Assembly: GCF_021018895.1 (NCBI RefSeq)
Contig: NC_079377.1
Coordinates: forward strand, 16,105,501-16,169,500
DNA from: Seriola aureovittata
Lineage: Eukaryota; Chordata; Actinopteri; Carangiformes; Carangidae
Length of the DNA stretch: 64,000 bases
Direction of reading: 5' to 3'
The position numbers and the translations under genes are program-made. Shown one piece after another: positions 51,778 through 64,000 of the stretch. Below the pieces are notes generated by a model, which was not told the origin of the DNA, ran no database searches, and saw nothing but the letters and a program-made list of their open reading frames with translations. How positions within the stretch are numbered: position 1 is the stretch's first letter; each line of letters starts with the position of its first letter.

Positions 51778-54700
51778 CTGGCACGCACACAGACAGAGGA
51801 AATGAACACGTGCAACTTCTGCAAATATTATGCAAGAACATTTTCACATGCAAACAGAGACACTTTAAAATGTTTGCTTCTGCTTTGTCTTCAAATAAAC
51901 AGTGATTTTATTCTTTCATTAAGATGGTTGCAAAAAGCATATTTTCAGCAGACAAGTTTTTCAAACTTTAAGAATAATAATTCAATGATCTGTTACCAGG
52001 GAACTATGATGCCTTAGTACTTAAATAATATTTGAATAAAAGGAGATGTACAGATTGGAGCTTTAAAAATCAAATGTTTTCTTATTCTCCGGTTGACTTT
52101 AATTGTCACAGCAACACAACAGTTGGAGGTGTTGGTAGCAGATATGTATTATATATGAAAGAATCTCTGATTTAACACATAAACGGTGTGACTTAAAAGT
52201 AACCAACATGCAGAAAATATGAATCTGCACTTTTTCTTTTTTTTTTTTGCTCTTTTTTTTCATTGCTTTTTATGTGCATGCACCGCATGAAAACAAAGTG
52301 CCACACCAGAAGTGTCTGGTTTGATCCTGCACAAATCCACATTCAGGGTGATGGCTCAGTCTTTGGGTATAAATGTTTTTTACTCTTTAATAGTGTAAAG
52401 CAAAGAAGCAATCAAAAATTAATGGGCAAAAACACCAGCAGGATGAATATTCAATCGAGAGGGTGTCAACATTAAGATCTGATAACCCTGTGATCATTAA
52501 AAAGAGGAAGTCGGTGGAGCGTTTACTCTTGTTGCAGACGACTGCCAGGGGGGTCCCGAGTTCTTTGTAAACTAAATGGCTGGAGAAAGATTAAACAAGC
52601 AAGTCTAAAACACTTCGATCATTGTGAATTCAGAACAAGGAGAGAGGCAATGGTTGGAGTGAATCACAGCAATTATTTCTTTTAAATTTTTCTTAATGCT
52701 GCCCTTGTTTTGTTCCTGCTGCATTGTGACGATCTCTCTCCAATTGAACCCTGTTATCCTGACTTGATGGCTGCACCTCCAGCCTTTTATATAAAAAGTT
52801 GGACATGCAGTGCGTTTCAGTTCAAATCCATCATTAAGCCCGCTCCCATATCAACAGCAATAAAACTTTCCGAGCCCCAGATTAACCTTGCAGACAGAGA
52901 AATACTGCTCCAGTATTCAGATCAATACTGTTCCCCGGGTTTGGAGGGAGAGCAGGGTACCCTCAAGGCCTTCGGATCTGCCTCTTCACTTGGGGGGAAA
53001 AGAGCACTACACCAGGCTTATCAATACTCAAATCCTGGTGAAGAAGAAGTGCCACAGAGAGGCGAGAATCGATTGAACACACTGAGCTTTTCACAGCTGA
53101 AGCCTGAGTGGAGCAGCGCTACTGACAAGTAATTGACACTGACAATCTGACTCTGGATCTGTATCAGGAGCTGAGGGCTCAGGCTCCCAGCCTCCCTGAC
53201 GAAAGGGAAGAAATGTCTGTAAAACATGAGACTGAGAAGTATTATACAGCCATCCAGAAGCAATGCCACTGGCTAATGTAATGTATAAAGTAGTGCATTG
53301 TATTAAACAGAAAAAAATGCTATTTTTTTTATAGTTTATTTGCATCTATCCTGTGTTATAAAATGCTTTCATTATAAATTACTTCCCCACTTTAATCACA
53401 AAACAGCATCAGATGAAAAACACAGGACCGAGATGAGGATGCACACAAGATATTTCACAGCACATATGAGGGAGAACATCTCACTGGCTGCATTTCTGTA
53501 CAAGAAGTGTTCTCTGCCTCACAGAGCACACCGGTGGTGCCCACAGCACTACATGGGCAGAGCTAAACGGGCTTTGATCAAAGGGTTTGATCAAAAGAAG
53601 ACACACCACTTGCCCTCTAGCCCTCCATTTTGTACACAGTGGATTCATGGGCAAAATGATGCGGGCCAGGTTTCCTACAAGAATCGGAGATTTGCAGCGA
53701 ACATCTACAGTAAAGACTTGAGAGGATGGGAACAAAAGGTGTGGGCTTAAAATCGTGCTGGAGGTAGAGTTTTACTTCTAAGCGGGAGGTGTTTATTTCG
53801 CCATCACGCACTTGAAAACACCTACAGTTTAGATTACATATACTGCATCAGGGAAGACTTTTTGAATTCATTTTACTGGAGAACTCCAGTGGTGCACACA
53901 ATTTGTCTTTTGTTGGTAGGGCTGTATCACTATTTATGTATTTTCAATGTTATTATTTGATCATTTATGTTTAAGTGTACAGACAGTATAGGTTTCATAT
54001 CTATTTATTAATTTGTTTCTGTGCCTGTTTATTTACTTATTAATTAATTCACCATTTCATTCATTCATTAACCTTATATGCAATTACAGTATAAAATATT
54101 GATGAACAACCTTTAAATCTAGTGCAACTTATGTGTGGTGGTTTTAAATGATGCAAATTACAGGAACATTTTATTACAGTCACAGCTGATGATTATTTTC
54201 ACAATCGATTTACTGCCGTTTATTTTCTTGATTAAATGTTAAGTCTATAAAATGTCAGAAGATGGTGAAAAATATCCATCATTTTCCACAATGTCTGACT
54301 TTTCACAACTAATAGTCCAAAACCAAAAGACATTCTGTTTACATTTGTATAAGAAAAGAGAAAAGCAGCAAATCCTCACATTTCAGAAGCTACATCCAGA
54401 GGATGACTGGATTGACTCAAATTATTAATAGAAAATATTGAAGTGATGTCATAGTGTCTCCAGTGCTGCTTATCAAATTCCTTATTTATTACCCATATAA
54501 AATGACTAATTAACAGCTGTAGATTTTGTCCACACAACAGATTCAGATGCTCTAATCATTAATAATCAAATAAAACTAAAACAGAGTGACTTTTCTCTAT
54601 TTGACTGAGTAAGGCACGTAAGAGAGAAGCCCGTCAATCAATGTCATCCACACTCACCGGGTTCCTCCTCATGGCCCCTCCCACCGCTCGCACCGCTCTG

Positions 54701-57700
54701 GGGTTTCCCGCCATCTCAGCGAGGCGTTTGTACGACACCGTCTCTCCAAACTTCACATCCTTCAGAAGTACGTGCAGCACGCGGCTGGTGAACGCGTCTT
54801 CGCCACAGAGCAGAGGACAGAGAGGGAGAGCGAGAGACAGCAGGAGAGAGCAGGGAAAGCGAGAGTCCCTCATTTAATCTATCAAACTGAGACAGCTGAG
54901 TGACGAGAGCCTAGCACAACGTGGATTCGACTCTTCTGAAATAAACTAGTGTTTTCACTTTAAATCAAAAGTTTGACACGTCACTACATTTTTGATTCAC
55001 TTAATAGTTTTTCATAATGTCCAACCTTGTCTTTGAGGTCCGGTGCTTCTTTAAAGGTGGTCTGGATCAGTCCCTTTTTTTTTTTCCTTTACAATACTCA
55101 TTAAACAACCAAATACATTGAAGTCCCTCAATTTGACCTTAGAACTTGTATTAGCATGCTACAGAAGATGATGTGAGAAAATTATTTCTACGGCAGAAAA
55201 ATCTAGGTTATGCTTTGAAAGGTCACAGCTAAAATTAAAAAAGTTCGCTCCTTCATTTAAAAGGATTAAGAGAGGCCAAAAAGACGGCAAATCTGCTCCA
55301 GATTTTTAATAATAATAATTTGAATGTTGCACACCATTTGTGGCAGTGGGATGACTTTGAGGTTAATCAGACCAATTTGTCCTTTTAATTGCTTTCTATT
55401 CAGAGTAGATTCATTATATCATCTTCACTTAAATGGCGGAATTCTTCAAATCATCCGCAGCTTAACCGACCACATTAACGGCTTTGATTTCATTAGCACT
55501 TTAGCAGTAGCATTATCTTTTTTCTGGATTACCAGGCAGTGACTGAGAGGCATGTTTGTCTAGCTCTGATTGCTAAAGAAAAGGGGAAAAAGTATTGAGA
55601 AGCATCTCCAAACCTTGAGACACTGATGCTCTGAGCTTGTGTAGCAAGCGAACAACACTTTCCACTGCACAGAGAACAAGATGAGGAACAATAGTCTCGT
55701 TATCAAGAGGGGGTGAAATTCTTCTAGTATATACATGTACTCAGTCATGAAAATTCAATTAGTGATCTCCCATTCTCTCTCATTTATATGGTCTAAGAGA
55801 GCACATGACAAGTGATCTATGAGAAATCCCTCTAAATTGGCATTGTGTGAAAACATGTCACACCCCTGTCTCTCTTCTACAGAGTGAACATCCTTTGCTC
55901 CCCAGGCTCCCTCGCTACCTTATAGTCACTCTCCGCTACACAAAGCCACGCGAACAAGGCAATTTGCCTAAACTGGGGGGAATAAGTGTAAAACCTAAAG
56001 GGGATACATTTGATTGATGCGCACCCATGTGAGTTCTTTGTCTTGAACAAGGCCCGTAGGTACTGTTTAATAATTTTTCAGGTAATAATCACGCTGTCAA
56101 CGAGATGACGGGCTCTTACGCAGACAGACTTAATGTTATGAGGAGATAAGATACACCCCTGAAATTTCTTTTATGCATTATTCTCCCTCATAAAGCTCGG
56201 ATTTGGCCACATGATGTGCGTGGTACATATTGATATCGCTTTGTCACCGGTGGGTAGATGACAACTTGCCCAGACTATGGCTATGACAAATCCCTTTTGA
56301 TGCGAACGTTATTGACAAACAACCAATGTCAGTGTCACGCCAGCAGATGCTGCTGAGCACTTTTGCCTACAAGTAGACCAAGCAACAAGCTACGGCTCTG
56401 TTTACACCTTTTACAAATCCTGAGCAGCTGTTTTTTTTTTCCTACCAGAAGCTTTCACATCTTCCAACAGTTCTGGACAAAAACAACTGTCTGTGCTTTT
56501 ATCTCCTGCTACAAAGGTTAAAGAACTTTGCCCTCATCAGTGTTAGTGACAGAGACTTCATGCGGGTCACCTGGGGTGACCAGCAATGATTTGGAGAGCA
56601 GTCCCCTAGCCCCATACTTCATAAAGAGCCTAATATGGTGTGTCTGGGGTCAGGACCCTCTTTAGATCGGGGTGCAGTGATGTCAATTGTTTAAATAAAA
56701 GTTGAGAGGACCCACTTACATGTTTACAGACATCCCATAATTATGTCACAGGTCATTACCTACCATGAGGCCAGGTGATAGGGCCACTGCACAGGCAGAG
56801 ATATTGACCCAGAGTAAAATCGAACAGATTTAGTGATTATGAAGATATTGACATTTATGATTGATTTGCTCATAACTTTGTATTTGAGAGCAATTTGAGA
56901 GAAAAAAAACAATAAACTGAATTCCATCAGCTGTTAATAATAGATTTGGAAAGATGACTTCCAGCTGACAGTCACCTCATACATGGTTGTGAGAGTAAAA
57001 AGACAATAGTGGAAATGCAGCTACCTCATTATCCTTTGTGTCTAATGGGAGGGAAGACTTTGACTCCCAGTCAAAGTGTCTCTTGAGTCTTGAGGGATCC
57101 ATACTTTTGAAGGCTGACGGGGTGCTGATGATTCTCTGATTATTCGATATTCTGAAAACGTTCATTTCCCTAATTCCTCTCCACATCACAGGGGCGAGTC
57201 CTGGTGAGTGTCTCATCTCGCCCTGCGCTGTGCACAGGGGGAGGTTCAGGCTCCTGCAGGAACACAGTCATTTGGGCTTTGAAGAGCGCCCTTCCCCCCC
57301 TTTGCCTGGCCCCCTCCCCGCACACTCCCTGTGCCGCTTACCGAGACTAAGATCCTCTCGTCTGTTACATATGGATGTATAATTAATGAGATAAGAATAT
57401 GCATCGTTTTAAGAACCCACGATGGTGTCTGTGTTTTTCTGAGGGGGGCGAACGCAAGTGCGTACACACACACACACATACATACACATGTTCATTGAGC
57501 ACGACACTCGCCATTCTTCTACCCGTCGACCAAACTTGCGTGTGATGTTGCGCAAGACAATCAGTCAGACAGTATAGAAAACTGCACCTCGAGTCTCCTT
57601 TCATGTCACCTCTGTTGCTCAGGTATATCGTGACAGCTAATATGAAAAGTGGCTTGTTTTGTCAGAAATGTGTAAATAAACATGGCAACACTTCAAGTGA

Positions 57701-59382
57701 AGGTCACAACTCAATATTACATGACAAGTGCTGCGAGAGCGCTGTCGCGTTCAGGTTCTCCCACAAGATAACTGAGCAAACAAAAGTTGGTTGTCACAGA
57801 TTGTAATGACCTGATTAAACTTGTATTTTTTTCCCAGGCAGGCTGCAGCTGCATGACTGGATCGAGTAGGAATTTGTACAGAAAAAAAACAAAAAAACTA
57901 ATCCTTCATATTTGTGAATCAACAAGCAAAAATAAAGAAAAAAAAAAGAAACCCTCTATTTTCCTCCCTCAAAAGACAAATACTCTTGATGCTCACATTT
58001 AACATTTTTATACTGGCATGGCCTATGGTTCTGACTACTGAGAGCAATCCAAGCCTAAACCCTGTATTTACTGAGCCACAAAACAACAGGCGAGGGAGAG
58101 AGGTGGAACACAGCACAATCACCTATTCAGATCAGGTACTAATGAAGAATTCCATCTATCCTGAAATTTAATTAAAACCCCAAAGACTTCAGATGAGATG
58201 CGATTTGAAAGAGCCTGGGGCTGGTACACAAGCACTTGGTGGCGAAGGGAATCACACTGAAAGTTGATATCGTAATTGGTCCTGATGTATTTCTGCATTG
58301 CCTTTGCGGGAGCGTGGGACTCATAGCTGTATACAGGGTCTCGATGGAGTACCTGCTCATTGAAAATGCCATCACTCAAGCACTGCAGATCTGCATGAAA
58401 TTAGAGAGCAACTAAGGCCTGATTGCAGGGGAAGAGAGGCACAATTGTTAAATGCATATATTAGAGTTATTTTTTTTCCTGTGTAGGTGTGCTTCTGACT
58501 CTAAATGAGCACTTCTGAAAATCTTTAAGTTAAAATGCAATGAACGTCTCAGCGTGACAAAGAAATAGCCTGTAATTGTTTTGGAAGCGGCCACGAGCGA
58601 GAGAAGTTTCTGATTTCAAAAATGAGTTGTCAGGCTGCAACTATTGTTTGTTTCCTTGAAACAAAAAAAAAAAAAAAAAACTCCAGGGATAATTAATTCC
58701 TCATTTCTTTCCTTACCACCCTCAATCATTCGCTCCACAGTCACAGCAACCAGTTGAAAGGACACTAATTGTCCATTTTTGGGGTGCTTTCATTTTACTC
58801 GCCCTAGGTGACTGGTCAAGCCAACAATAAGCTCATTCAAACTTTACCACCATTCACATGTTCTCATTAAAAAAAAAAAAAAGCTTCCTGTCTGAAAATG
58901 TCAAGAGTGGAATTCGATCAGTTTCAAAGAATGTGCCAAGAATCATGGAAAAGCTTGCCAAGACTAACACGCGTGGTAAGAGCTGCCACAGATTACTGAA
59001 CCAAGTTACAGCTCTGTGTTCTGTTCTCTCTCCTTCACTCACCCACTCACTCGCTTCTCCTCTGCTCTCGCTCTCTCTCTCCCTCACCCTCTCTCTCTCT
59101 CTCAGCCATAAAATACTTCATTATAACACAGTGAGCCAGTGAGTGTAAGTGATGTAACTGACAATTAAGAGTGAAAGCCTGATCCCAGTCATGGCTCTGC
59201 AAATATTTATCCATGACAGACCTCCTTGCAGGGCGGGGTGGTGAAAGGCAGGGAGCGGGAGACTCCCAGCGGTCTGCGGCTCACTGAAGTACGCCTGGAG
59301 CCATTCAACGCAGCGCTGCAACTCGGGGCTCGTTTCTGCCGGGCTATCGTTGACCACACAGCTCAGGGGGGCCCCGCTGCTC
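51649..59382 (-). CDS. mgmt: MGMT (methylated-DNA--protein-cysteine methyltransferase), last three exons; 5' end not found
   Basis: MGMT repairs O6-alkylguanine by moving the alkyl group to its own active-site cysteine and is consumed in the reaction. Three minus-strand exons (59222-59382, 54658-54797, 51649-51777) join in phase. They give an N-terminal-domain end ([27 protein letters not shown]), the DNA-binding helix-turn-helix ([45 protein letters not shown]) and the active-site exon ([27 protein letters not shown]). Residues equivalent to human Tyr114, Arg128, Asn137, Cys145, His146 and Glu172 are all present, so the product should be active. The gene converges on EBF3, as in mammals. The exon or exons encoding the start of the protein were not recognised in 59383-64000 and are probably beyond the window. 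Confidence 0.95.
51778..54657 (-). other. MGMT last intron
   Basis: A 2.9 kb intron between the helix-turn-helix exon and the active-site exon. Plus-strand open frames of 140 and 136 codons (52710-53132, 53340-53750) were not recognised as any protein. Simple repeats are sparse. Confidence 0.85.
54658..54797 (-). CDS. mgmt: MGMT coding exon: helix-turn-helix DNA-binding segment
   Basis: The exon is 140 nt, entered with two bases (completing Asp) and ending in phase 0. It encodes [20 protein letters not shown], then [20 protein letters not shown] and AMRRNP. Visible are the Tyr of VSY (base-flipping face), the Arg of VRAVGG (arginine finger) and the Asn hinge of RRNP. The acceptor on the minus strand is GCGAAG after a C/T-rich tract. 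The donor is CCG/GTGAGT, the same place where human MGMT is split (after GNP). The frame runs open past the donor into the intron. Confidence 0.94.
55240..55520. promoter_or_regulatory. Candidate conserved non-coding element in an MGMT intron
   Basis: A unique AT-rich block with AGGTTAATCAGACC, TTTTAATTGC and TTTCATTAGC pieces. It may be a regulatory element of EBF3 sitting inside the neighbouring gene; this is inference from composition and position. Confidence 0.3.
59066..59105. repeat. CT-rich repeat
   Basis: CTCTCTCT runs with CCCTCAC interruptions, about 115 bp past the MGMT exon donor on the minus strand. Confidence 0.9.
59222..59382 (-). CDS. mgmt: MGMT coding exon: end of N-terminal domain
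   Basis: The exon is 161 nt, entered with one base, and leaves one base for the next exon. It encodes [20 protein letters not shown], then [20 protein letters not shown] and [13 protein letters not shown]. This matches the MGMT segment with a WL.AYF.EP helix and the PA.HHP motif. On the minus strand the acceptor is CCCTCACAG and the donor is GGAG/GTCTGT. The first part ([12 protein letters not shown]) is poorly conserved in the family, so the acceptor choice is a little less sure than the donor. Confidence 0.9.
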
Positions 59383-60943
59383 CTGTGAGGGATATAAGGC
59401 AGGACGGGGAGGTGAGGTGGGGATCAGAGGAGCAATCATAGTACCCAATTCTTGGTTGAACAGTGCTAAAATATGTCACAGGAGTATAATAACACGCCAC
59501 GGGTGACACAGATGCAAGATGACATAATTTGCAGAGTGAAACAAAAGTTGTTCATCAAGACGTGCTTAAAATCTAAAGTTCTGCGCACGCGTCACTCAGC
59601 AGTGACAAATATCAGAGCAGTGAAAGACAGAGAGAAGCTCAAGAAAATAGAGAGACAGTAATCCTGACATTTGTTACAGTAGATATATATTTATATGAGG
59701 TGCCGTGTGATAGAGTATGAAAGAAAACATTGTCAGGTCATAAGGAACAGCGCTAACACATTATTTCAAACAACTTCAGCAGAACCAGTTTCTGGAAGGA
59801 AAAAAAAAAAAAGGAGAGTTTTCAAAAGTCTTGCAGCTGTTATGAAAAAAAAAAGTTAAGAGCAGAGCGTTAACAACAGTTTCAACTCTGCTTGGGTCTA
59901 GTTTATAGTTCATGACAAGAATAAATGGATTTTTTGGCCAGAGCGGTGCTGGCCAGCAAAGCACCGCACTTGGACGTGCATCTTAGCATGAGTAGATGCT
60001 TGGAGGAATTTGCCGATGGTTGAGTTGGCATCACTTAACAGCTGAATTTCTCTCCGCTGCTGACCACCCCCCAGGTCAATGCAAGCAGACTGACCCATAT
60101 TTGACACTTAAAGACCCTACTGGGAAGGTCCTCTCTTAGCATGTGCATTACTGCAAAGTGGACCTCAAGCTGTGTTGTGGATCTAAAGCAGGCCGCCAAT
60201 TCCATTAACTGGTGTACAGGACTTATAAATAAATAATATCACCATTTAAGTGCCCCTTTTTCAAAATTGGCTTATCCTGTATGGTATTAATAATAGACAT
60301 TTACTTTGTTAAACACACAGACCGTCTCTCTCCTGCCCGCCGTAACAACACGGCCCTAAAGTGTTTTTACACTTCTGCAGGTCACAGTTTGAGCAACGTT
60401 TTATATTGGACATGTGAAGCTGAGGTTTACTGGAGTGTTATGACTGAGCAGGTCAGTTTTCAGAGAACCGCTCTGCCTGCTAGTTTGTGGCTGTGCGATG
60501 GAAATCTCCTGGGTGCCGTTTAACAGTGGGTGTAAATACAGTAAAAGGTGTAAATACCCTCATTTCTAAATAAACCACACAGCAGTTTATAGTTGAGTGG
60601 TGAAAACTCGGAAACCCACTGGCGGGTCCTGTGCTGAGACCCGCTCAAACAATGGCCATGGCTCATGGCAATCTCTGTCGGCATGGGTGAGTGCCCAGCC
60701 AGCCCCTACTTGTCATTGTCTCTCCTTTCTATCCCTCCCCTCCCCTTCCTCCCCAACTCTCCCTCCTCATTTCCCCCCTCTCTATTTCTCTATCCTCTCA
60801 CTCCAGCTCTTTTGGCTCCCCACCACCTACACCCCGACACACACCCACCATCCCCCCACCCCTCTTTCTCTCAGCAAGGATCTTCAGGCCACTGTTCCTT
60901 CTCTACAGCACCCCCCCACCCCCTCCTCCTCCCCCTCCTCCTC

Positions 60944-60972
60944 CCACCACCACCACCACCACCACCACCACC
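60944..60972. repeat. (CAC)n trinucleotide repeat in a C/T-rich tract
   Basis: About nine CAC units inside an almost purine-free stretch running from about 60720 to 61005. Confidence 0.92.
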
Positions 60973-63760
60973 TCCTTTACCCCTCCACACCCCCCCTTTC
61001 TCTCTGAGAGGATGTTCCAGCCGCTGCACACTGACAGCTCGGGGATATTGTGTGTGGAAATGTTCCTGTTGGACCCGCAGGCCCTTACAATCTACCGGAC
61101 AAAGGCTAGAGCACCTTTGCTTAAGGCTTGGCACCTTTGACCTCCAGCTCACACTTCAGACTTGTCACCGTGGCTAATTTTCCTCTCCCCTCAGCCCTCC
61201 GATATGGATGCGCTTGCTTTAAAGGTGTTTTGAGTGATACAACATTGACAGTAGTAAAAGTTAATGCAATGCAGTACATGTTATGGCCGGTAAACAACAC
61301 CAAAATAAATAAATAAAAGTGGAACAACATCAGTCGAGCTGAAGTCTGTCACCTCTGGGTGCGATGGGGGATTGTTTTTAAAGAGCATGTGGGCAGTGGA
61401 GATGTAGCTCCTGCACAGGCAACATTTCCAGTCGCTTCAGGCTTCAGTGAATCACAAATCAAGCAGCATCATATGATCTTTACAGAGTCCACACTGGCAC
61501 ATTAGAAACTGTGCCCTTCAAATGAGAGATTAGAGATGTGTAATAAATGTCGGGCTAATTACAAAGAAACTCTCAAAGGAGGAGCGATCTCTATACTGTC
61601 TTAAAGTAACTGCCCTGTATAAAAACGAAGTATTATAATTAGCAGTGATTACAAACAGTATTTCAATAACTATGTTTAACAAGTGTGTTTAAGTTTGAAC
61701 AAAAAAAAAATTCTCATTTGGTCAAAGCAAATGTTGTTATTTATTATCTCTCCACCACTTAAAATCATATTTTTTTTCATTGTCCTTCAGGCGTTTACTA
61801 TTTCATCACAGGTAAGGAAATAAGAAACTAATTCCAAACTAGCCAGGACCTGCTGCACTAAAAAGAATATTTCCCTTGATAGAAGATTGTGATTTGAGAA
61901 AATTTCTAATATTGTGCTCCTGTCACAATCAATTTCCAATTACCATAAATCATTGCTGCGTAAAGTGGGAGTCATTTGGAGTCCTTCCTATTTTCCAACT
62001 CTAATATAAAGAATGAATTGAGCATTTATATAATGTTGGAGGTTATTTCATTCAACCTGGAGGAAACATTCAAAGGAGACAAAGGCAAAAAAAAACAATA
62101 GCTGACATTAAATTTGTCAATTTCCCTTAACATATTCTGTATCTCTCGTTGCACAAGACTTCAGTAAGACTTTTTCTATCGGCTGCAGACATAAGAATGA
62201 AACAGGTTAACCACAGGATCTAATTGAAAGGAATCTGGCGAAGGGTGTAATGGTATATTGCACAAAAAAGGGGAAAAACTCAGAACTCATGCCTCCATCC
62301 TGTGAAGCGTGATGGCGCTCATCCTGACTCGATCGGCTGTCACTTTTGACACAGCCTGCCAGAGTTCTCCTTCACCGATCATGGGTAACATGGCGGGTCA
62401 GAGGATGAAATAGAAAAGGCCAAGAGCAGTCCAATATTTTCCTCAGCCTTATAGCTCCAGATACTTAACTCACAGACGTCAAAGACTCAAGAGAGCATGA
62501 AAAAAGCCTAAAATGACTGTCTAAAAAGGGAAAAAAATACAGCATGTCTCTATGAATGTCAAGATCCTGATGGTCTCTGAGCCAAAGGCTGTGATACAAT
62601 TGTAAGCCACTTGCTCAATGCAAGTTGTTCAACCATTTGAAGATCATTCAGATGCCTATCTAGCTACTGCAGCAGTAAAGTCGGGAGCTTTCCGAGTGGT
62701 GTGCTGTAAGGAATGCCTCTTACTCTGTTGTGGGCCGCACGTTTTGTGCTCTGCCGTTTCAAAATAAAAACAGCTGGGCTGGATAAACTGCTCTCTAGAT
62801 ATACAACAACTCTTATTAGCGAATGTCCACCAAAGAGGCTGCAACACTCGCTCCAATACATAAAGGTGGTAGTAAAATACTGCAGAGTCGGCAACAAAGC
62901 ACACAACAATTAGGTCTTCTCCCAACTGGCTAGCCACAGGAGTCAGTGAAGGCATGTATTACCAGAGCCTTAACTCTTACTCCATTATGTAGTGTATCCA
63001 CACCCCGACGCAGCAATGTTTATCTACAACAGACTACTGAGCAGTTTCAAATAGCGTTTTTAGCCTCTATTCTCAAGTGCCACAGTAAGAGATTCCAATT
63101 ACCCGAATGGTAAGGAGCCAGTGAGGGAGGCATAAAGTACATTAGGGATCCCCTGTAACTGCAGGGACCTTTTAGAGCCTCAACTGAAGAGGGCCGAGAG
63201 ACTGGGGGGACAGTGACCCTGCATGGATAGCCTCTGTCAAAATTTGACCACGTCAAGCACAAAGGCATTATGGGAATCCAGTGTCACCAAGTCCTAATTA
63301 CTGTCTGTGTTCAGAGCAAATTACTGCCTTGTTCCTCTGATTAGCGAGGAGGCTAATCTTCACCTGTGTACGCCAGCACTGCTGAGGGCCCTTGAGTGTT
63401 AGCGCTTCGTCTTCTGTAATTTATTTTTAAATCAGTGCCCGCTCCCAGGAGTTTTGAGTGTTTTGTTGTGAACCGCTTACCATGATCCCCACCACCGCCC
63501 CCTCACCCCTAAATCCTTGACTAAATCCTTGTTTGGTGCCGCAGGAAGATAAGCAAGAACAACACTTGGGCATAATTGACTCGTACTCCTCTCCAAGATG
63601 TCAGAGCGGAATCATCTCTCTGCATATTGCGTTAGTATGTCACACACTGTACACTTCTGCATGTTGCAGATATAGAATCCAATCAAGTTCTAAAACAAAC
63701 TAGCGCAACCCTCGTGCCGGGAAAACTTCACGGTCGACAACAGGGGGGTAAGAAAAAAAA

Positions 63761-63782
63761 AAACAACAACAACAACAACAAC
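63761..63782. repeat. (AAC)n trinucleotide repeat
   Basis: About seven AAC units following a poly-A run. Confidence 0.92.
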
Positions 63783-64000
63783 TGCAGGAGCTGCTTTTGG
63801 CTGCATCTCTTCACTGAGAGGTAACTCTCGCTCGGCTCCCGTCCTCACCCTGGAGGGTCCGCTTTAGAAACCACAACATTTGCAGATTTTCATCTGAGTG
63901 AATGTCAGTGTCTCGTCTACATGGGCGGTTTACAGGTAGTGTGTTACACAGGTGTTGGTTTACACAGGAAATGGCACATGCAGCCTGATTGGGACAGTCC

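Larger units (their letters stand above)
54798..59221 (-). other. MGMT intron
   Basis: A 4.4 kb intron. The exon phases on both sides fit each other directly, so no coding exon of MGMT is needed here. It contains a candidate conserved block at about 55240-55520, poly-A at 58662-58680, a CT-rich repeat at 59066-59105, and an unexplained minus-strand open frame near 58119-58400. Confidence 0.85.
59383..64000 (-). other. Upstream MGMT intron (continues beyond window)
   Basis: No MGMT start exon was recognised. I looked on the minus strand for the SPLG and GC..GLH segments that begin the protein. It holds a C/T-rich and CAC-repeat tract at 60720-61005, an AAC repeat at 63761-63782, and a 21-bp plus-strand piece flanked by splice-site consensus at 61791-61811. 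Confidence 0.55.

Noticed and set aside
52710..53132. 140-codon plus-strand open frame antisense to MGMT
   Set aside because: I recognise no family. There is no convincing splice or start context, and open frames of this size occur by chance at this base composition in 64 kb.
53340..53750. 136-codon plus-strand open frame in an MGMT intron
   Set aside because: It is basic and His/Lys-rich with no motif or paralogue in view. It may be a chance frame or an old repeat fragment, so it is not called as a gene.
54634..54657. Continuation of the MGMT frame past NP as VSVDDID before a stop
   Set aside because: The bases after NP are a strong donor (GTGAGT) placed exactly where MGMT genes are split. 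The next exon with PCHRV is present in matching phase, so this is intron read-through and not a truncation.
60597..61177. Three overlapping plus-strand open frames of 136 to 170 codons, Pro/Ser/His-rich
   Set aside because: All arise from the C/T-rich and CAC-repeat tract at 60720-61005, which lacks stops in several frames at once. This is low complexity, not coding.
63476..63560. Minus-strand ATG followed by GTAAGC as a possible MGMT first-exon donor
   Set aside because: The sequence upstream on the minus strand has no similarity to the MGMT N-terminus, and the phase does not match the exon at 59382.

Overview
This window is vertebrate nuclear DNA, most likely from a ray-finned (teleost) fish. 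It has long introns, very many dinucleotide microsatellites (CA/TG), long homopolymer runs, GT-AG introns, and two genes whose exons can be joined in phase. No prokaryotic, organellar or intact viral sequence was recognised.

Gene 1 is on the plus strand, 14,618-41,240. It is the 3' two-thirds of an early B-cell factor (EBF/COE) transcription factor, best assigned to EBF3. Ten coding exons join without any phase conflict into 371 residues plus the stop. They cover the end of the DNA-binding domain, the IPT/TIG domain, the helix-loop-helix with its duplicated second helix, and the Ser/Thr/Pro-rich activation tail ending in SGLVVPPM. The 5' exons, including the zinc-knuckle exon, were not found and should lie left of the window. 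A 3' UTR of about 1.5 kb follows.

Gene 2 is on the minus strand, 51,649-59,382. It is the 3' part of MGMT, the suicide O6-alkylguanine-DNA alkyltransferase. Three exons are present and join in phase, and the last carries the PCHRV active site. None of these exons stands out as a long open frame. The 5' coding exon or exons were not found and probably lie right of the window. The two genes converge tail to tail, as EBF3 and MGMT do in mammals, which supports both identifications.

The rest is intron or intergenic DNA. The first 14.6 kb, the 10.8 kb intron at 22.2-33.0 kb, the 41-51 kb spacer and the MGMT introns contain stretches free of simple repeats and rich in TAATTA-type homeodomain cores. 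These look like the conserved non-coding enhancers expected around a developmental regulator such as EBF3, but that needs cross-species alignment. Other structure includes a probable hAT-type transposon remnant, a short tandem duplication, a decayed or alternative extension of the penultimate EBF3 exon, a CA repeat in the MGMT 3' UTR, and two unexplained exon-like signals inside MGMT introns. I found no clearly new biological system.
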